From CANKBT01 sp038236005 (GTDB taxonomy: Bacteria > Actinomycetota > Actinomycetes > Mycobacteriales > SCTD01): DNA of 17,694 nt. Every line of letters begins with the position of its first letter. Positions within the stretch are counted from its first letter, which is position 1. Under the pieces are notes generated by a model. It worked only from the letters and a program-made list of their open reading frames with translations. It did not search any database and had not been told where the DNA came from. Shown in pieces: positions 1 through 7,207 of the stretch. A program made the translations under genes and the position numbers. Where the stretch lies: positions 1 through 17,694 of the forward strand of contig JBBSTI010000067.1 of NCBI GenBank assembly GCA_038236005.1. Direction: 5' to 3'.

Positions 1-515
1 AGATCGGTGGCGCCTGGCCGGTCGCCGGGCGTCAGCTTGGCATCGTCATAGGAGAAGGCGTCGACGAAGCGACCGTCAGCACCCTCCAGGAGTCCGCGCA
101 CGCCGCCGGCGTCGTCCCGCTGCTCGTCGGGCCGCACGGCGGCAAGATCGGTGGCCTCACCGTCAACCGGACGTACGCCAACGCGGCCTCGATCGAGTTC
201 GACGCCCTCGTGCTCGTCGGTGACCTGCCTCCCGCGCCGGACGCGATGGTCAGCGGCGACTCCAAGGCCGGTGCCGGCAACGACCCCACCGTCAGCGACC
301 CCCGGGTCGTCAAGCTGATCGGTGAGGCATGGCGGCACGCCAAGGCCCTCGGCGCCGTCACCCCGGCGGGTAGCGCTGCGCTCACCGACGCCGGTCTCAC
401 CGGTCAGGAGGAAGGCCTCGCCGTCGGCACCGCCGAGCAGGTGGCAGCGCGCCTGCTCGAGCTGTTGGCCGGGCATCGTGCCTGGGCTCGTTTCCCCGCC
501 AGCGTCCAGAGGTAG
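1..515 (+). CDS. Clade II (large-subunit) catalase, C-terminal domain, 5' truncated by window edge
   Basis: The open frame enters at base 3 and ends at TAG 513-515, giving about 170 residues. The visible part matches the extra C-terminal flavodoxin/class-I-amidotransferase-like domain of KatE/HPII-type large catalases. It shows an early strand-and-turn (GRQLGIVIGEGVDEATV), then a short segment ending in ASIEFDALVLVGD, which corresponds to the conserved SxxFDAVxV stretch, then a helix that includes EAWRHAKALGAV. The heme-binding barrel that carries out hydrogen peroxide dismutation lies outside the window, so catalysis is inferred from the family and not seen. The domain has no known catalytic role in large catalases. 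The gene converges on the sugar operon that ends at 1179. A stand-alone DJ-1/PfpI protein is the alternative, but the spacing of motifs fits a catalase tail better. Confidence 0.8.
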   Translation, partial: IGGAWPVAGRQLGIVIGEGVDEATVSTLQESAHAAGVVPLLVGPHGGKIGGLTVNRTYANAASIEFDALVLVGDLPPAPDAMVSGDSKAGAGNDPTVSDPRVVKLIGEAWRHAKALGAVTPAGSAALTDAGLTGQEEGLAVGTAEQVAARLLELLAGHRAWARFPASVQR

Positions 516-528
516 CCGCTCGGCCGGT

Positions 529-551
529 GGGGTGGGGGGGCGGGGGGCGGG
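529..551 (+). other. G-quadruplex-type motif downstream of catalase
   Basis: Four G-runs of 4, 7, 6 and 3 bases are separated by single bases (T, C, C). They begin 13 bases after the catalase stop codon. Single-base loops are the most stable class of intramolecular quadruplex. The G-rich strand is the coding strand, so the structure could also form in the catalase mRNA 3' end. Function is inferred. Confidence 0.6.
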
Positions 552-568
552 CCGCCCGTTGCCCGCCC
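545..568. repeat. GC-rich inverted repeat after catalase
   Basis: GGGCGGGC (545-552) and GCCCGCCC (561-568) form perfect 8-base arms around an 8-base loop. No T-tract follows, so an intrinsic terminator is possible but not demonstrated. The left arm shares bases with the G-run motif, so the two structures would compete. Confidence 0.4.
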
Positions 569-1006
569 ACCACACCGGCGTCCGACCGACCGACCCGAAC
601 CTGCTCTGCAACCTGCAGCGGCGCTGCCCGTAGTCGCCCTCGGAGAGCGCCGGACCTTCAGCGGACTCCCGCGAGCGGGGGCTGAGAGCGGGCTCTTCGC
701 TCGGGGTCGGGGCTGGGTTCCCACAAAAGCGGTCGAGACGGCAGTGGAGGGGGGAGGTGCCCTCCCGGTAAGAACCTCCGGGTCGGACCGCATCCCTGCC
801 GTGCGCTCCGGCCGAGACGAGCTCCTTCAGGGCCCGGTCGCCGGTGTCCTTGGACCCGTCGCCGGTCCTCCCACCAGCGGCCGTACCAGCTCAGGCACGT
901 CGCGCCGGTCTGCGCTGCGCTGGCCTGCTGGAATACCTGGGGTGACGTCGCAGGCTTTGAGTTGTCTCCGTGCAGCATGGCGACACCTGGCTTGACAAGT
1001 GCCGGG

Positions 1007-1066
1007 GCCTGACCGCCACGTCGACCGGTCGACGGCGCTGGCTGACCGGACGCTGCCCGGTCAGGC
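1007..1066. repeat. Cluster of nested inverted repeats in convergent gap
   Basis: Three pairings share this stretch. CGTCGACCGGTCGACG at 1019-1034 is a perfect 16-base palindrome. GCCTGACCG (1007-1015) pairs with CGGTCAGGC (1058-1066). CTGACCGG (1042-1049) pairs with CCGGTCAG (1057-1064) across a 7-base loop. The cluster lies about 110-170 bases past the stop of the leftward operon. It may be a terminator or a protein-binding site; no T-tract is present. Confidence 0.45.
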
Positions 1067-1178
1067 GCGACTACACCGCCCGCGGGCAGTACTCCGCCTC
1101 GCGACGGTCTGTGACCCGACATCGCCGCTGATCCTGACGCCTGGTACGGCACCTTTCGACACCTGATTGCAAGCCGGG

Positions 1179-2237
1179 TCAGGGGTCGTAGCGGAACGTC
1201 TCGACTGCATCGGGTCCGGTGGCGGCTTGCGGCGTCGTCGAGAACGCGGCGTCGAACGATGAGGCCGGCGGGTCGAAGGCGAGACCCGAGACGAACTGCC
1301 GCGCCTCGGGGGCACCCAGCATCCGGTCCATCCCCGCGTCCTCCCACTCGATCGACAGCGGGCCCCGATAGCCGATCGTGTTGAGCATCCGGAAGCAGTC
1401 CTCCCACGCGACGTCGCCGTGCCCGGTGGACACGAAGTCCCAGCCCCGCCGGGGATCGGCCCAGGGCAGGTGGGAACCGAGGACGCCCCGGCGGCCGTTG
1501 CCCGTGCGCAGCTTGACGTCCTTGCAGTCCACGTGCCGGATGTGGTCCCTGAAGTCCCACAGGAACATCACCGGGTCGAGGCCCTGCCAGACGAAGTGGC
1601 TGGGGTCCCAGTTGAGGCCGAAGGCCGGGCGGTGGTCGACGGCCGCGAGCGCGCGCTCGGTCGTGTAGTAGTCGTACGCGATCTCGCTCGGGTGCACCTC
1701 GTTCGCGAACCCGACCCCCTCGGTGTCGAAGACGTCCAGGATCGGGTTCCAGCGGTCGGCGAAGTCCTGGTAGGCCGCATCGACGAGTGCGGTCGACACC
1801 GGGGGGAACATCGCGACGTACTTCCATCCGGCGGAGCCGGTGAAGCCGACCACCGTCTGCACCTGCAGCCGGGCGGCGACCCGCGCGGTGTCCTGCATGC
1901 GCTCGGCCGCCCGACGACGGACCCCTTCAGGATCGCCGTCGCCCCACACCTCCGGCGGAAGGATGTCGCGGTGCCGGCTGTCGATCGGGTCGTCGCAGAC
2001 GGCCTGGCCGGTCAGGTGGTTGCTGATCGCGTGCAGCTGCAGGCCGTGCCGGTCCAGCAGCTCGAGACGGCTCTGGACGTACGCGTCGTCGTGCAGGGCC
2101 CGCCCGACGTCGAGGTGGTCGCCCCAGCAGGCGAGCTCGAGGCCGTCGTAGCCCCAGCCGGCGGCCAGCCGAGCGACCTCCTCCAGCGGGAGGTCGGCCC
2201 ACTGGCCGGTGAACAGGGTGATGGGCCGTGACGACAT
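1179..2237 (-). CDS. Sugar phosphate isomerase/epimerase-like TIM-barrel protein
   Basis: This 352-residue protein belongs to the AP-endonuclease-2/xylose-isomerase-like TIM-barrel superfamily, cytoplasmic, with no signal peptide. The metal-binding acid/histidine set typical of the fold is visible: Glu180 with His182 in NEVHP, Asp211 and His214 in NWDPSH, His235 and Asp237 in HVDCKD, and Glu297 in IEWED. Such enzymes isomerise or epimerise keto-sugars, inosose or related polyols using a divalent metal. The ATG at 2235-2237 lies 7 bases after the stop of the substrate-binding protein gene, so it is the last gene of the ABC transporter operon. With the MocA-type dehydrogenase at the operon head it suggests oxidation followed by isomerisation of the imported compound. 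The exact substrate cannot be read from the sequence. The C-terminal 40 residues lack obvious motifs. Confidence 0.88.
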   Translation of the reverse strand: MSSRPITLFTGQWADLPLEEVARLAAGWGYDGLELACWGDHLDVGRALHDDAYVQSRLELLDRHGLQLHAISNHLTGQAVCDDPIDSRHRDILPPEVWGDGDPEGVRRRAAERMQDTARVAARLQVQTVVGFTGSAGWKYVAMFPPVSTALVDAAYQDFADRWNPILDVFDTEGVGFANEVHPSEIAYDYYTTERALAAVDHRPAFGLNWDPSHFVWQGLDPVMFLWDFRDHIRHVDCKDVKLRTGNGRRGVLGSHLPWADPRRGWDFVSTGHGDVAWEDCFRMLNTIGYRGPLSIEWEDAGMDRMLGAPEARQFVSGLAFDPPASSFDAAFSTTPQAATGPDAVETFRYDP

Positions 2238-2244
2238 CGTGGGC

Positions 2245-3300
2245 TCAGTCCCAACCGAACTTCATGTACTGGTCGACGTTGTCCTTGGTCACGAGCTCGG
2301 AGTCGATCAGCATGTAGCTCGGCACCGGCAGCCCGGCGAAGTCGGCCGGCAGCTGGCCCTGCGCGAGCAGTCGTGCCATCGTGACCGCCGTCCCGGAGAT
2401 GGCCGGGGTGAAGGTGATGTCGGCCTCGATGCGGGCGTCCCCTTCCTTGATGTGCTTCAGCATGATGTTGGAGCACGCCGTACCGACGATGAAGAACTCG
2501 GTGCGACCGGCCTGTGCGGCTGCCGCCTCGGAGCCGATGTTCTGGTCGTCGTCGTGGTTGAAGACCGCGTCGAGGCGGCTGGCTGCGGCCAGCAGGTTGG
2601 CCATCGCGGTCTGCCCGGACTGGACGGTGAAGTCGGCGTTGACCTGGCGGGTGACCGCGAGCCCGTTCGCGGCCAGGGCGTCGGCGAAGCCCTTGGACCG
2701 TTCCTGGGTCAGCTGGAGCGTCTGGATCCCGGTGATCTCGCCGATCACCGCGTCGCTCTTGCCCTTCAGCTTCTGCCCGATGTAGGTGCCAGCGTTGAAG
2801 CCCACCTTGTAGTTGTCACCGGCCAGGAACAGCCGGTAGGCGCTCTGGTCGTTGAACGCGCGGTCGAGGTTGACCACCGGGATGCCGGCGGCCACGGCCT
2901 GCTTGCCGACCGCGGTCAGCTGGTCGCCGTCCTGCGGGAAGATGATCAGCGCGTCGGGCTTGTCCGCGATCGCGGTCTGGACGGCCGCGATCTGAGCGGG
3001 CGCGTCCGCAGCCGCCTCCAGGACGGTGAACGTGACGTCCGGATAGGTGCTCGCCTGCTGCTTGGCGAAGGAGTTGACCGCGGCGACGAACCCGTGGTCG
3101 GCCACCGGACCAGAGAACGCGATGCGGACGGGTTTACCGGCCTTGGCGGGTGCGGTCGACGCAGAGGTGGTGGCGTCGACCGCCTCAGGCTTGGTGTTGG
3201 ACGTGCAGGCCGACAGCGCGGTGGTGGCGGCCACCGCGCCGCCGCCGAGCAGCACGGCACGACGCGACACGATGTTGCCGAGGGGGCGACTGGTTTTCAC
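2245..3300 (-). CDS. Sugar ABC transporter substrate-binding lipoprotein (RbsB/periplasmic-binding-protein type)
   Basis: This is a 351-residue protein read from a GTG at 3298-3300, preceded by AGGAG at 5 bases. The GTG overlaps the permease stop in a GTGA tetranucleotide. The N-terminus carries a Tat-like signal (Ser12-Arg13-Arg14 followed by a hydrophobic alanine/glycine stretch) that ends in the lipobox LSAC with Cys32. It is therefore probably exported folded and lipid-anchored to the outer face of the membrane. The mature part has the two-lobed type I binding-protein pattern: VRIAFSGPVADHGFVAAV, then PDALIIFPQDGDQL, IPVVNLDRAF, and DAVFNHDDDQNIGS near the hinge. It would capture the substrate for the permease and ATPase encoded just upstream. 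The family normally binds pentoses, hexoses, inositol or autoinducer-2; the ligand here is unknown. Confidence 0.92.
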   Translation of the reverse strand: MKTSRPLGNIVSRRAVLLGGGAVAATTALSACTSNTKPEAVDATTSASTAPAKAGKPVRIAFSGPVADHGFVAAVNSFAKQQASTYPDVTFTVLEAAADAPAQIAAVQTAIADKPDALIIFPQDGDQLTAVGKQAVAAGIPVVNLDRAFNDQSAYRLFLAGDNYKVGFNAGTYIGQKLKGKSDAVIGEITGIQTLQLTQERSKGFADALAANGLAVTRQVNADFTVQSGQTAMANLLAAASRLDAVFNHDDDQNIGSEAAAAQAGRTEFFIVGTACSNIMLKHIKEGDARIEADITFTPAISGTAVTMARLLAQGQLPADFAGLPVPSYMLIDSELVTKDNVDQYMKFGWD

Positions 3301-4400
3301 GAGTTCTCCTGACTGAGCACGGGGACGGTTCCGGGACGGCGGGGGCGACGACGCAGGGCATCGCTCGGGACCTGCTGGATGAGGACGGCAGCCACGATGA
3401 TCACGCCCTGAGCGATCAGCTGGTATTCGATGGGCAGGTTGTTGACGATGAACAGGTTCGTGATCGAGGTCAGGACCAGGACGCCGAGGACGGTGCCGAC
3501 GATGGTGCCGCGGCCCCCGCTGAGGACCGTCCCGCCGATGATGACCGCGGCGATGGCCTGCAGCTCGTAGAGGTTGCCGTGGTCGGAGGAGCCCGCGTTC
3601 GACTGGGCGGTGACCATGACCGCGGCGATGCCGCAGCACAGGCCGGACAGGGCGTACAGCAGGACCTGGGTGCGACGGATGGAGATGCCGGCGAGGCGGG
3701 CCGCCTCCAGGTTGCCGCCGATCGCGGCGGCGCGGCGGCCGAAGGTCATGCGGTTGAGCAGGAACCATCCCGCGCCGGCGACGGCCAGGAACAGCAGCAC
3801 CAGCAGCGGGACACCCACGATCTTCGTCGTGGCGATGTCGGGGATGCCGCCGCCCTGCACCACCTGGGTCGACTTGCCAGAGATCTTCTGGGCCAGACCG
3901 CGCGCCGCGACCATCATCGCGAGCGTCGCGATGAACGGTGCCAGCCTGCCGTACGCGATCAGCAGGCCGTTGACCACCCCGGCTGCCGTGCCGACCAGCA
4001 GCGCCGTCGTGATCATCACGGTGGTGCCATAGCTCTGGGTGGCGACCGTCGTCGACCAGACGCTGGCCAGCGCCAGCAGGGCCCCGACGGACAGATCGAT
4101 GCCTCCGCTGACGATCACGAACGTCATGCCGATCGCGACGACGCCGATGCTGGACGCGAGCGTCAGCACCGTGAGCTCGTTGCTCCAGAACCGGTCGAGG
4201 TGCAAGAAGATGTCGGGCCGGCTGAAAGCCCCGATCCCGTACAGGACGAGCAGCACGACCACCAGGCCGAGGTTGCGGCGGACCGACTCGAGGGCGCCGG
4301 CGCTGAGCAGTCGCGACGACGATCCCGGTCCTGACGCCGTCACCCCCGGGTCCGGATCGCCACCGGAGCTCGAAGGCGCGGTCTCGGTCCTGCTGGTCAT
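3297..4400 (-). CDS. Sugar ABC transporter permease (RbsC family)
   Basis: This 367-residue integral membrane protein has an unstructured Ser/Gly/Pro-rich N-terminus of about 30 residues, then repeated hydrophobic segments consistent with 8-10 transmembrane helices. Family hallmarks are visible. ASSIGVVAIGMTFVIVSGGIDLSVGA is followed by RLAPFIATLAMMVAARGLA. GGNLEAARLAGISI is the cytoplasmic coupling region that contacts the ATPase, and AIAAVIIGGTVLSGGRGTIVGTVLG closes the core. It forms the membrane channel of the ribose-type transporter. The start ATG (4398-4400) overlaps the ATPase stop (ATGA), and its own stop overlaps the binding-protein start (GTGA). Translation of the three transporter parts is therefore probably coupled. 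Only one permease gene is present, so it would work as a homodimer. Confidence 0.93.
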   Translation of the reverse strand: MTSRTETAPSSSGGDPDPGVTASGPGSSSRLLSAGALESVRRNLGLVVVLLVLYGIGAFSRPDIFLHLDRFWSNELTVLTLASSIGVVAIGMTFVIVSGGIDLSVGALLALASVWSTTVATQSYGTTVMITTALLVGTAAGVVNGLLIAYGRLAPFIATLAMMVAARGLAQKISGKSTQVVQGGGIPDIATTKIVGVPLLVLLFLAVAGAGWFLLNRMTFGRRAAAIGGNLEAARLAGISIRRTQVLLYALSGLCCGIAAVMVTAQSNAGSSDHGNLYELQAIAAVIIGGTVLSGGRGTIVGTVLGVLVLTSITNLFIVNNLPIEYQLIAQGVIIVAAVLIQQVPSDALRRRPRRPGTVPVLSQENS

Positions 4401-5950
4401 CTCGTTCCCTCCGTCTGCTCGGACCCGGCCATGACCAGGTCCAGCACCTGTGCCTCGTCGATGTCTTCCGCGGCCGCTTCGTGCAGCAGCCGCCCTTCAC
4501 GCATGACCAGCACCCGGTCCGCCAGGCCGAGCACCTCCGGGACCTCGCTCGACACCATGAGGACGGCGAGCCCGTCGTCCGCAAGGCTGCGGATGAGTCG
4601 GTACAGCTCGGCGCGGGCGCCGACGTCGACCCCACGCGTCGGTTCGTCCAGGAGCAGCACGCGGGTCCCGCTCGTCGTGCCGCGCCGTGCGGGCGTACGC
4701 AGGAGCCAACGCCCGAGCACGACCTTCTGCTGGTTGCCCCCCGACAGCGTCCGGACCGGTCGGTCCACGTCGGAGGTGGACAGGTGCAGCTCGGTGCAGA
4801 CAGCCTGCGCTGCAGCACGCTCGCTCGCGGCTCGCGTGGCCCCGCCCGTCGCGAACCGGGAGAAGCTGGCGAGGGTGACGTTGCGATAGATCTGCTGCTG
4901 CATCAGCAGCGCCTGGCTCTTGCGTTCCTCCGGGGCCAGCCCGACCCCGGCACGGACCGCGGAGGAGACGCGGCCGCCCGGCAACGGCCGGCCGTCGACG
5001 CAGACGCTCCCCGAGCTGGGCTTACGGGCGCCGAAGATGCTCTCCAGCAGCTCGGACCGGCCTGAGCCGACCAGGCCGGCGATGCCGACGATCTCGCCGG
5101 CGTGCACGGTCAGCGAGACGTCCTGGAACTCGCCCGCACGGCTGAGACGGTCGATGGTGAGGACGGCGGCCCCGGGCGTGCGTCCGCTGCGCCCGGACCG
5201 GTCCGGGAAGATGTACTCGATGGTGCGACCGGTCATGTGGCGCACGAGCTCGGCAGTGCTGGTGGATCTCGCGGGCAGGTCCCGGGCCGTGGTGCGTCCG
5301 TCCTTCAGGACGGTGACCCGGTCGCCGATCTCGCGGATCTCGTCGAGCCGGTGCGAGATGTAGATGACGGCGATGCCTTGATCGGTGAGCCCGCGGACCA
5401 CACGGAACAGGTTGTCCACCTCGTCCTGGGCGAGGACCGCGCTGGGTTCGTCCATCACCAGCAACCGGGCTCGGTGCGAGAGCGCCCGGGCCATGCTGAC
5501 GATCTGGCGGCCGGCCGGGGTGAGACGCCCGACGGCCCGGCCCACGGGGATGTCGCTGTGACCCAGCCGCTCCAGGATGGCGTGCGTCTCTCGACGCATC
5601 TGCCCGCGCAGGACGTAGCCCCCGCGCCGCTGCTCGTGGCCGAGGAAGACGTTCTCCGCCACGGTGAGGTCGTCGACCAGGTCGAGCTCCTGGTAGATGG
5701 TGGCGATCCCCGCTCGGGTCGCTGCGGCCGGCCCGGCGAAGGTGGTCGGCGCGCCGGCCCAGGTCAGGACGCCCGCGTCAGGACGGTGCACCCCGGCGAG
5801 GACCTTGATGAGGGTGGACTTGCCGGCGCCGTTCTGGCCGAGCAGGCAGTGCACCTCCCCGGCCTGCACCTCGAGGTCGACGCCGTCCAGGGCCCGCACG
5901 CCCGGGAACTGCTTCACGATGCCGGACAGGCGCAGCAGCGGGCCGGTCAT
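4397..5950 (-). CDS. Sugar ABC transporter ATP-binding protein with two ATPase domains (RbsA/MglA family)
   Basis: This is a 517-residue cytoplasmic ATPase made of two fused nucleotide-binding domains, as in all ribose-type sugar importers. Domain 1 has Walker A GQNGAGKST (residues 38-46), a degenerate signature LTPAGRQIVSMARAL and Walker B LLVMDEPSAVL. Domain 2 has a degenerate P-loop GLVGSGRSE, the signature LSGGNQQKVVLGRWL and Walker B VLLLDEPTRGVDVGA. The asymmetric degeneration is normal for the family. The ATG at 5948-5950 is chosen because it overlaps the stop of the preceding dehydrogenase (ATGA) and because the family starts immediately before LLRLSGIVKQFPGVRALDGVD. The frame stays open further upstream, but that extension lies antisense to nothing useful and overlaps the dehydrogenase. 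The protein energises the permease encoded next. Confidence 0.94.
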   Translation of the reverse strand: MTGPLLRLSGIVKQFPGVRALDGVDLEVQAGEVHCLLGQNGAGKSTLIKVLAGVHRPDAGVLTWAGAPTTFAGPAAATRAGIATIYQELDLVDDLTVAENVFLGHEQRRGGYVLRGQMRRETHAILERLGHSDIPVGRAVGRLTPAGRQIVSMARALSHRARLLVMDEPSAVLAQDEVDNLFRVVRGLTDQGIAVIYISHRLDEIREIGDRVTVLKDGRTTARDLPARSTSTAELVRHMTGRTIEYIFPDRSGRSGRTPGAAVLTIDRLSRAGEFQDVSLTVHAGEIVGIAGLVGSGRSELLESIFGARKPSSGSVCVDGRPLPGGRVSSAVRAGVGLAPEERKSQALLMQQQIYRNVTLASFSRFATGGATRAASERAAAQAVCTELHLSTSDVDRPVRTLSGGNQQKVVLGRWLLRTPARRGTTSGTRVLLLDEPTRGVDVGARAELYRLIRSLADDGLAVLMVSSEVPEVLGLADRVLVMREGRLLHEAAAEDIDEAQVLDLVMAGSEQTEGTR

Positions 5951-7041
5951 GCGTCCACCTCGACCCAGCCGCGCGAGCGCGCCGAGCGGAGCACGGCCTC
6001 GGTCAGCTCCGCAGCGCGCAGCCCGTCGGCGAACGTGGGAAGGCCGACCGGCTTGTCGCCCTCGCACGCGGAGTAGACGTCGGCCACGAAGGCGTTGAAC
6101 GCGTCCTGATAGCCCATCGGGTGACCCGGGGGCGGATCGAGCGCGCGGCGGAGGCGGTGACCCGTCGCGCTCGCACCGCGCGGCAGCGAACGGTTCTCTG
6201 CGAGGCCACCGACCCAGAGGCTGTCGGGGTGCTCCTGGTCGAAGCCGTAGGAGGCCGTGGCGCTGTCGAACGAGAACGACAGGCGGTTTTTCCGTCCAGG
6301 GGAAGCCTGCGAGATGACGAGCGACCCGAGCGCCCCCTGGTCCGTCTCGAAGCTGACAACGGCCCCGTCCTCCGTGCTGACCGGCTGCGGCTGGGCGCCG
6401 CGCTGCCCGTACGCCTGCGCGGTCCGAGCGCTCAGCCTGACGATCCGGTGGCCGGTCACGAACTCCATGAGGTCGCACCAGTGGACGCCGATGTCACCGA
6501 ACGCCCGGGACGCGCCGCCGCGGGACGGATCGACCCGCCAGTTGTCGCTGCCCGGTGCCGCGAGCCAGTCCTGGAGGTACGAGCCGTGCAGCAGCCAGAG
6601 CGGGTCCACCTGCTCGGAGATCAGCTCCCTGGCCTCCCGGACGCTCCCGTAGAAGCGGTAGACGAAGGGGACGCACGCGACGAGCGACGCAGCCTGCGCC
6701 AGCTCGGTCAGGCGTTGCGCGTCGGGCACCGAGGTCGCGAGCGGCTTCTCGCAGATCACGGGCCGGCCCGCGGCCAGGATCTGCTCGGTGATGGCCAGGT
6801 GCGTGTCGTTGGGGGTGCACACGTGCACCAGGTCGATGTCCTCGGCCGTGCACAGCTCGGCGACGCTGCTCGCCGCGCGGCCTGCGCCAAGCGTCTGCAC
6901 GGCCCGCTCCGTGGCCGTCGGGGAGGAACCTAGGACGGCCGCAACCTGCCCGCCGGCCGCACGGACCGCCGCCGTGTGCAGCCTCGCCACCATGCCGGTG
7001 CCGATGATCGCGGAGCGACGACCCGATGGATGCGCTGGCAC
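5947..7041 (-). CDS. GFO/IDH/MocA-family NAD(P)-dependent oxidoreductase
   Basis: This 364-residue cytoplasmic dehydrogenase is the first gene of the leftward operon. The N-terminal Rossmann fold has AIIGTGMVARLH (residues 11-22). The family's catalytic Lys is in CEKPLATS (Lys99), and the GDIGVHWCD motif supplies Asp183 and His187 in the C-terminal substrate domain. Relatives oxidise inositol, glucose, 1,5-anhydrosugars or other polyols, or are ketose reductases. I chose the GTG at 7039-7041 because GGGGG lies 8 bases before it. The next upstream candidate, GTG at 7081-7083, falls within the predicted -10 box and so would not be in the mRNA. The frame stays open to 7509, but that part is antisense to the ROK gene. 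It probably acts on the substrate brought in by the transporter. Confidence 0.9.
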   Translation of the reverse strand: MPAHPSGRRSAIIGTGMVARLHTAAVRAAGGQVAAVLGSSPTATERAVQTLGAGRAASSVAELCTAEDIDLVHVCTPNDTHLAITEQILAAGRPVICEKPLATSVPDAQRLTELAQAASLVACVPFVYRFYGSVREARELISEQVDPLWLLHGSYLQDWLAAPGSDNWRVDPSRGGASRAFGDIGVHWCDLMEFVTGHRIVRLSARTAQAYGQRGAQPQPVSTEDGAVVSFETDQGALGSLVISQASPGRKNRLSFSFDSATASYGFDQEHPDSLWVGGLAENRSLPRGASATGHRLRRALDPPPGHPMGYQDAFNAFVADVYSACEGDKPVGLPTFADGLRAAELTEAVLRSARSRGWVEVDA

Positions 7042-7081
7042 GATGTCGACCCCCGATGTCTGGACGTGATCTGGCTCACCC

Positions 7082-7110
7082 ACTATGCGCACGCCGTATG
7101 CATAAGTCAA
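7082..7110 (-). promoter_or_regulatory. Promoter of the sugar operon
   Basis: On the minus strand, a -35 box TTGACT (7105-7110) and a -10 box CATAGT (7082-7087) are separated by 17 bases. This would start transcription around 7075, leaving a leader of about 35 bases before the GTG at 7041. The match is 5/6 for the -35 box and 4/6 for the -10 box. Confidence 0.6.
7083..7105. promoter_or_regulatory. Candidate ROK-repressor operator
   Basis: CTATGCGCAC (7083-7092) and GTATGCATAA (7096-7105) form an imperfect inverted repeat with 7 of 10 positions paired around a GCC centre. The site fills the spacer between the -35 and -10 boxes of the sugar operon and lies between the divergent operon and the ROK gene. 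A bound repressor here would block RNA polymerase. The assignment to the ROK protein rests on position only. Confidence 0.5.
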
Positions 7111-7207
7111 CCTGCGTTGTGCAGAAGGGGGCTTGGGTCCGCTCAGTACGCTCCCTGCGTTGTCAGCGGCCGTCGGGGCCGACCAGACGATGGGTGGTGG
7201 ACGGAAG

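Larger units (their letters stand above)
516..1178. other. Convergent intergenic region, about 660 bases, no gene recognised
   Basis: This gap separates the 3' end of the catalase gene from the 3' end of the leftward sugar operon. Open frames cross it on both strands, but none has a start with a ribosome site, a recognisable motif or a coherent protein sequence. It does contain a G-run cluster at 529-551, a GC hairpin at 545-568, a 16-base perfect palindrome at 1019-1034 and an inverted-repeat group at 1007-1066. Since both flanking genes end here, transcription termination is the likeliest use of these structures, although none has a clear T-tract. Confidence 0.6.

Noticed and set aside
658..1827. 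Leftward open frame containing LHGDN, reminiscent of IS3-type transposase catalytic segments
   Set aside because: Only five residues match, the following conserved transposase blocks are absent, and much of the frame is a shadow of the isomerase gene. No terminal repeats were found.
2245..4818. An 857-codon open frame covering the binding-protein gene and continuing upstream
   Set aside because: The upstream half is an out-of-frame reading of the permease and ATPase genes, Arg/Pro-rich and without motifs. The true start is the GTG at 3300 with its ribosome site and signal peptide.
5951..6478. Extension of the sugar ATPase frame upstream of 5950
   Set aside because: It is an out-of-frame reading of the dehydrogenase gene. 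The ATGA overlap and the family start both support 5950.
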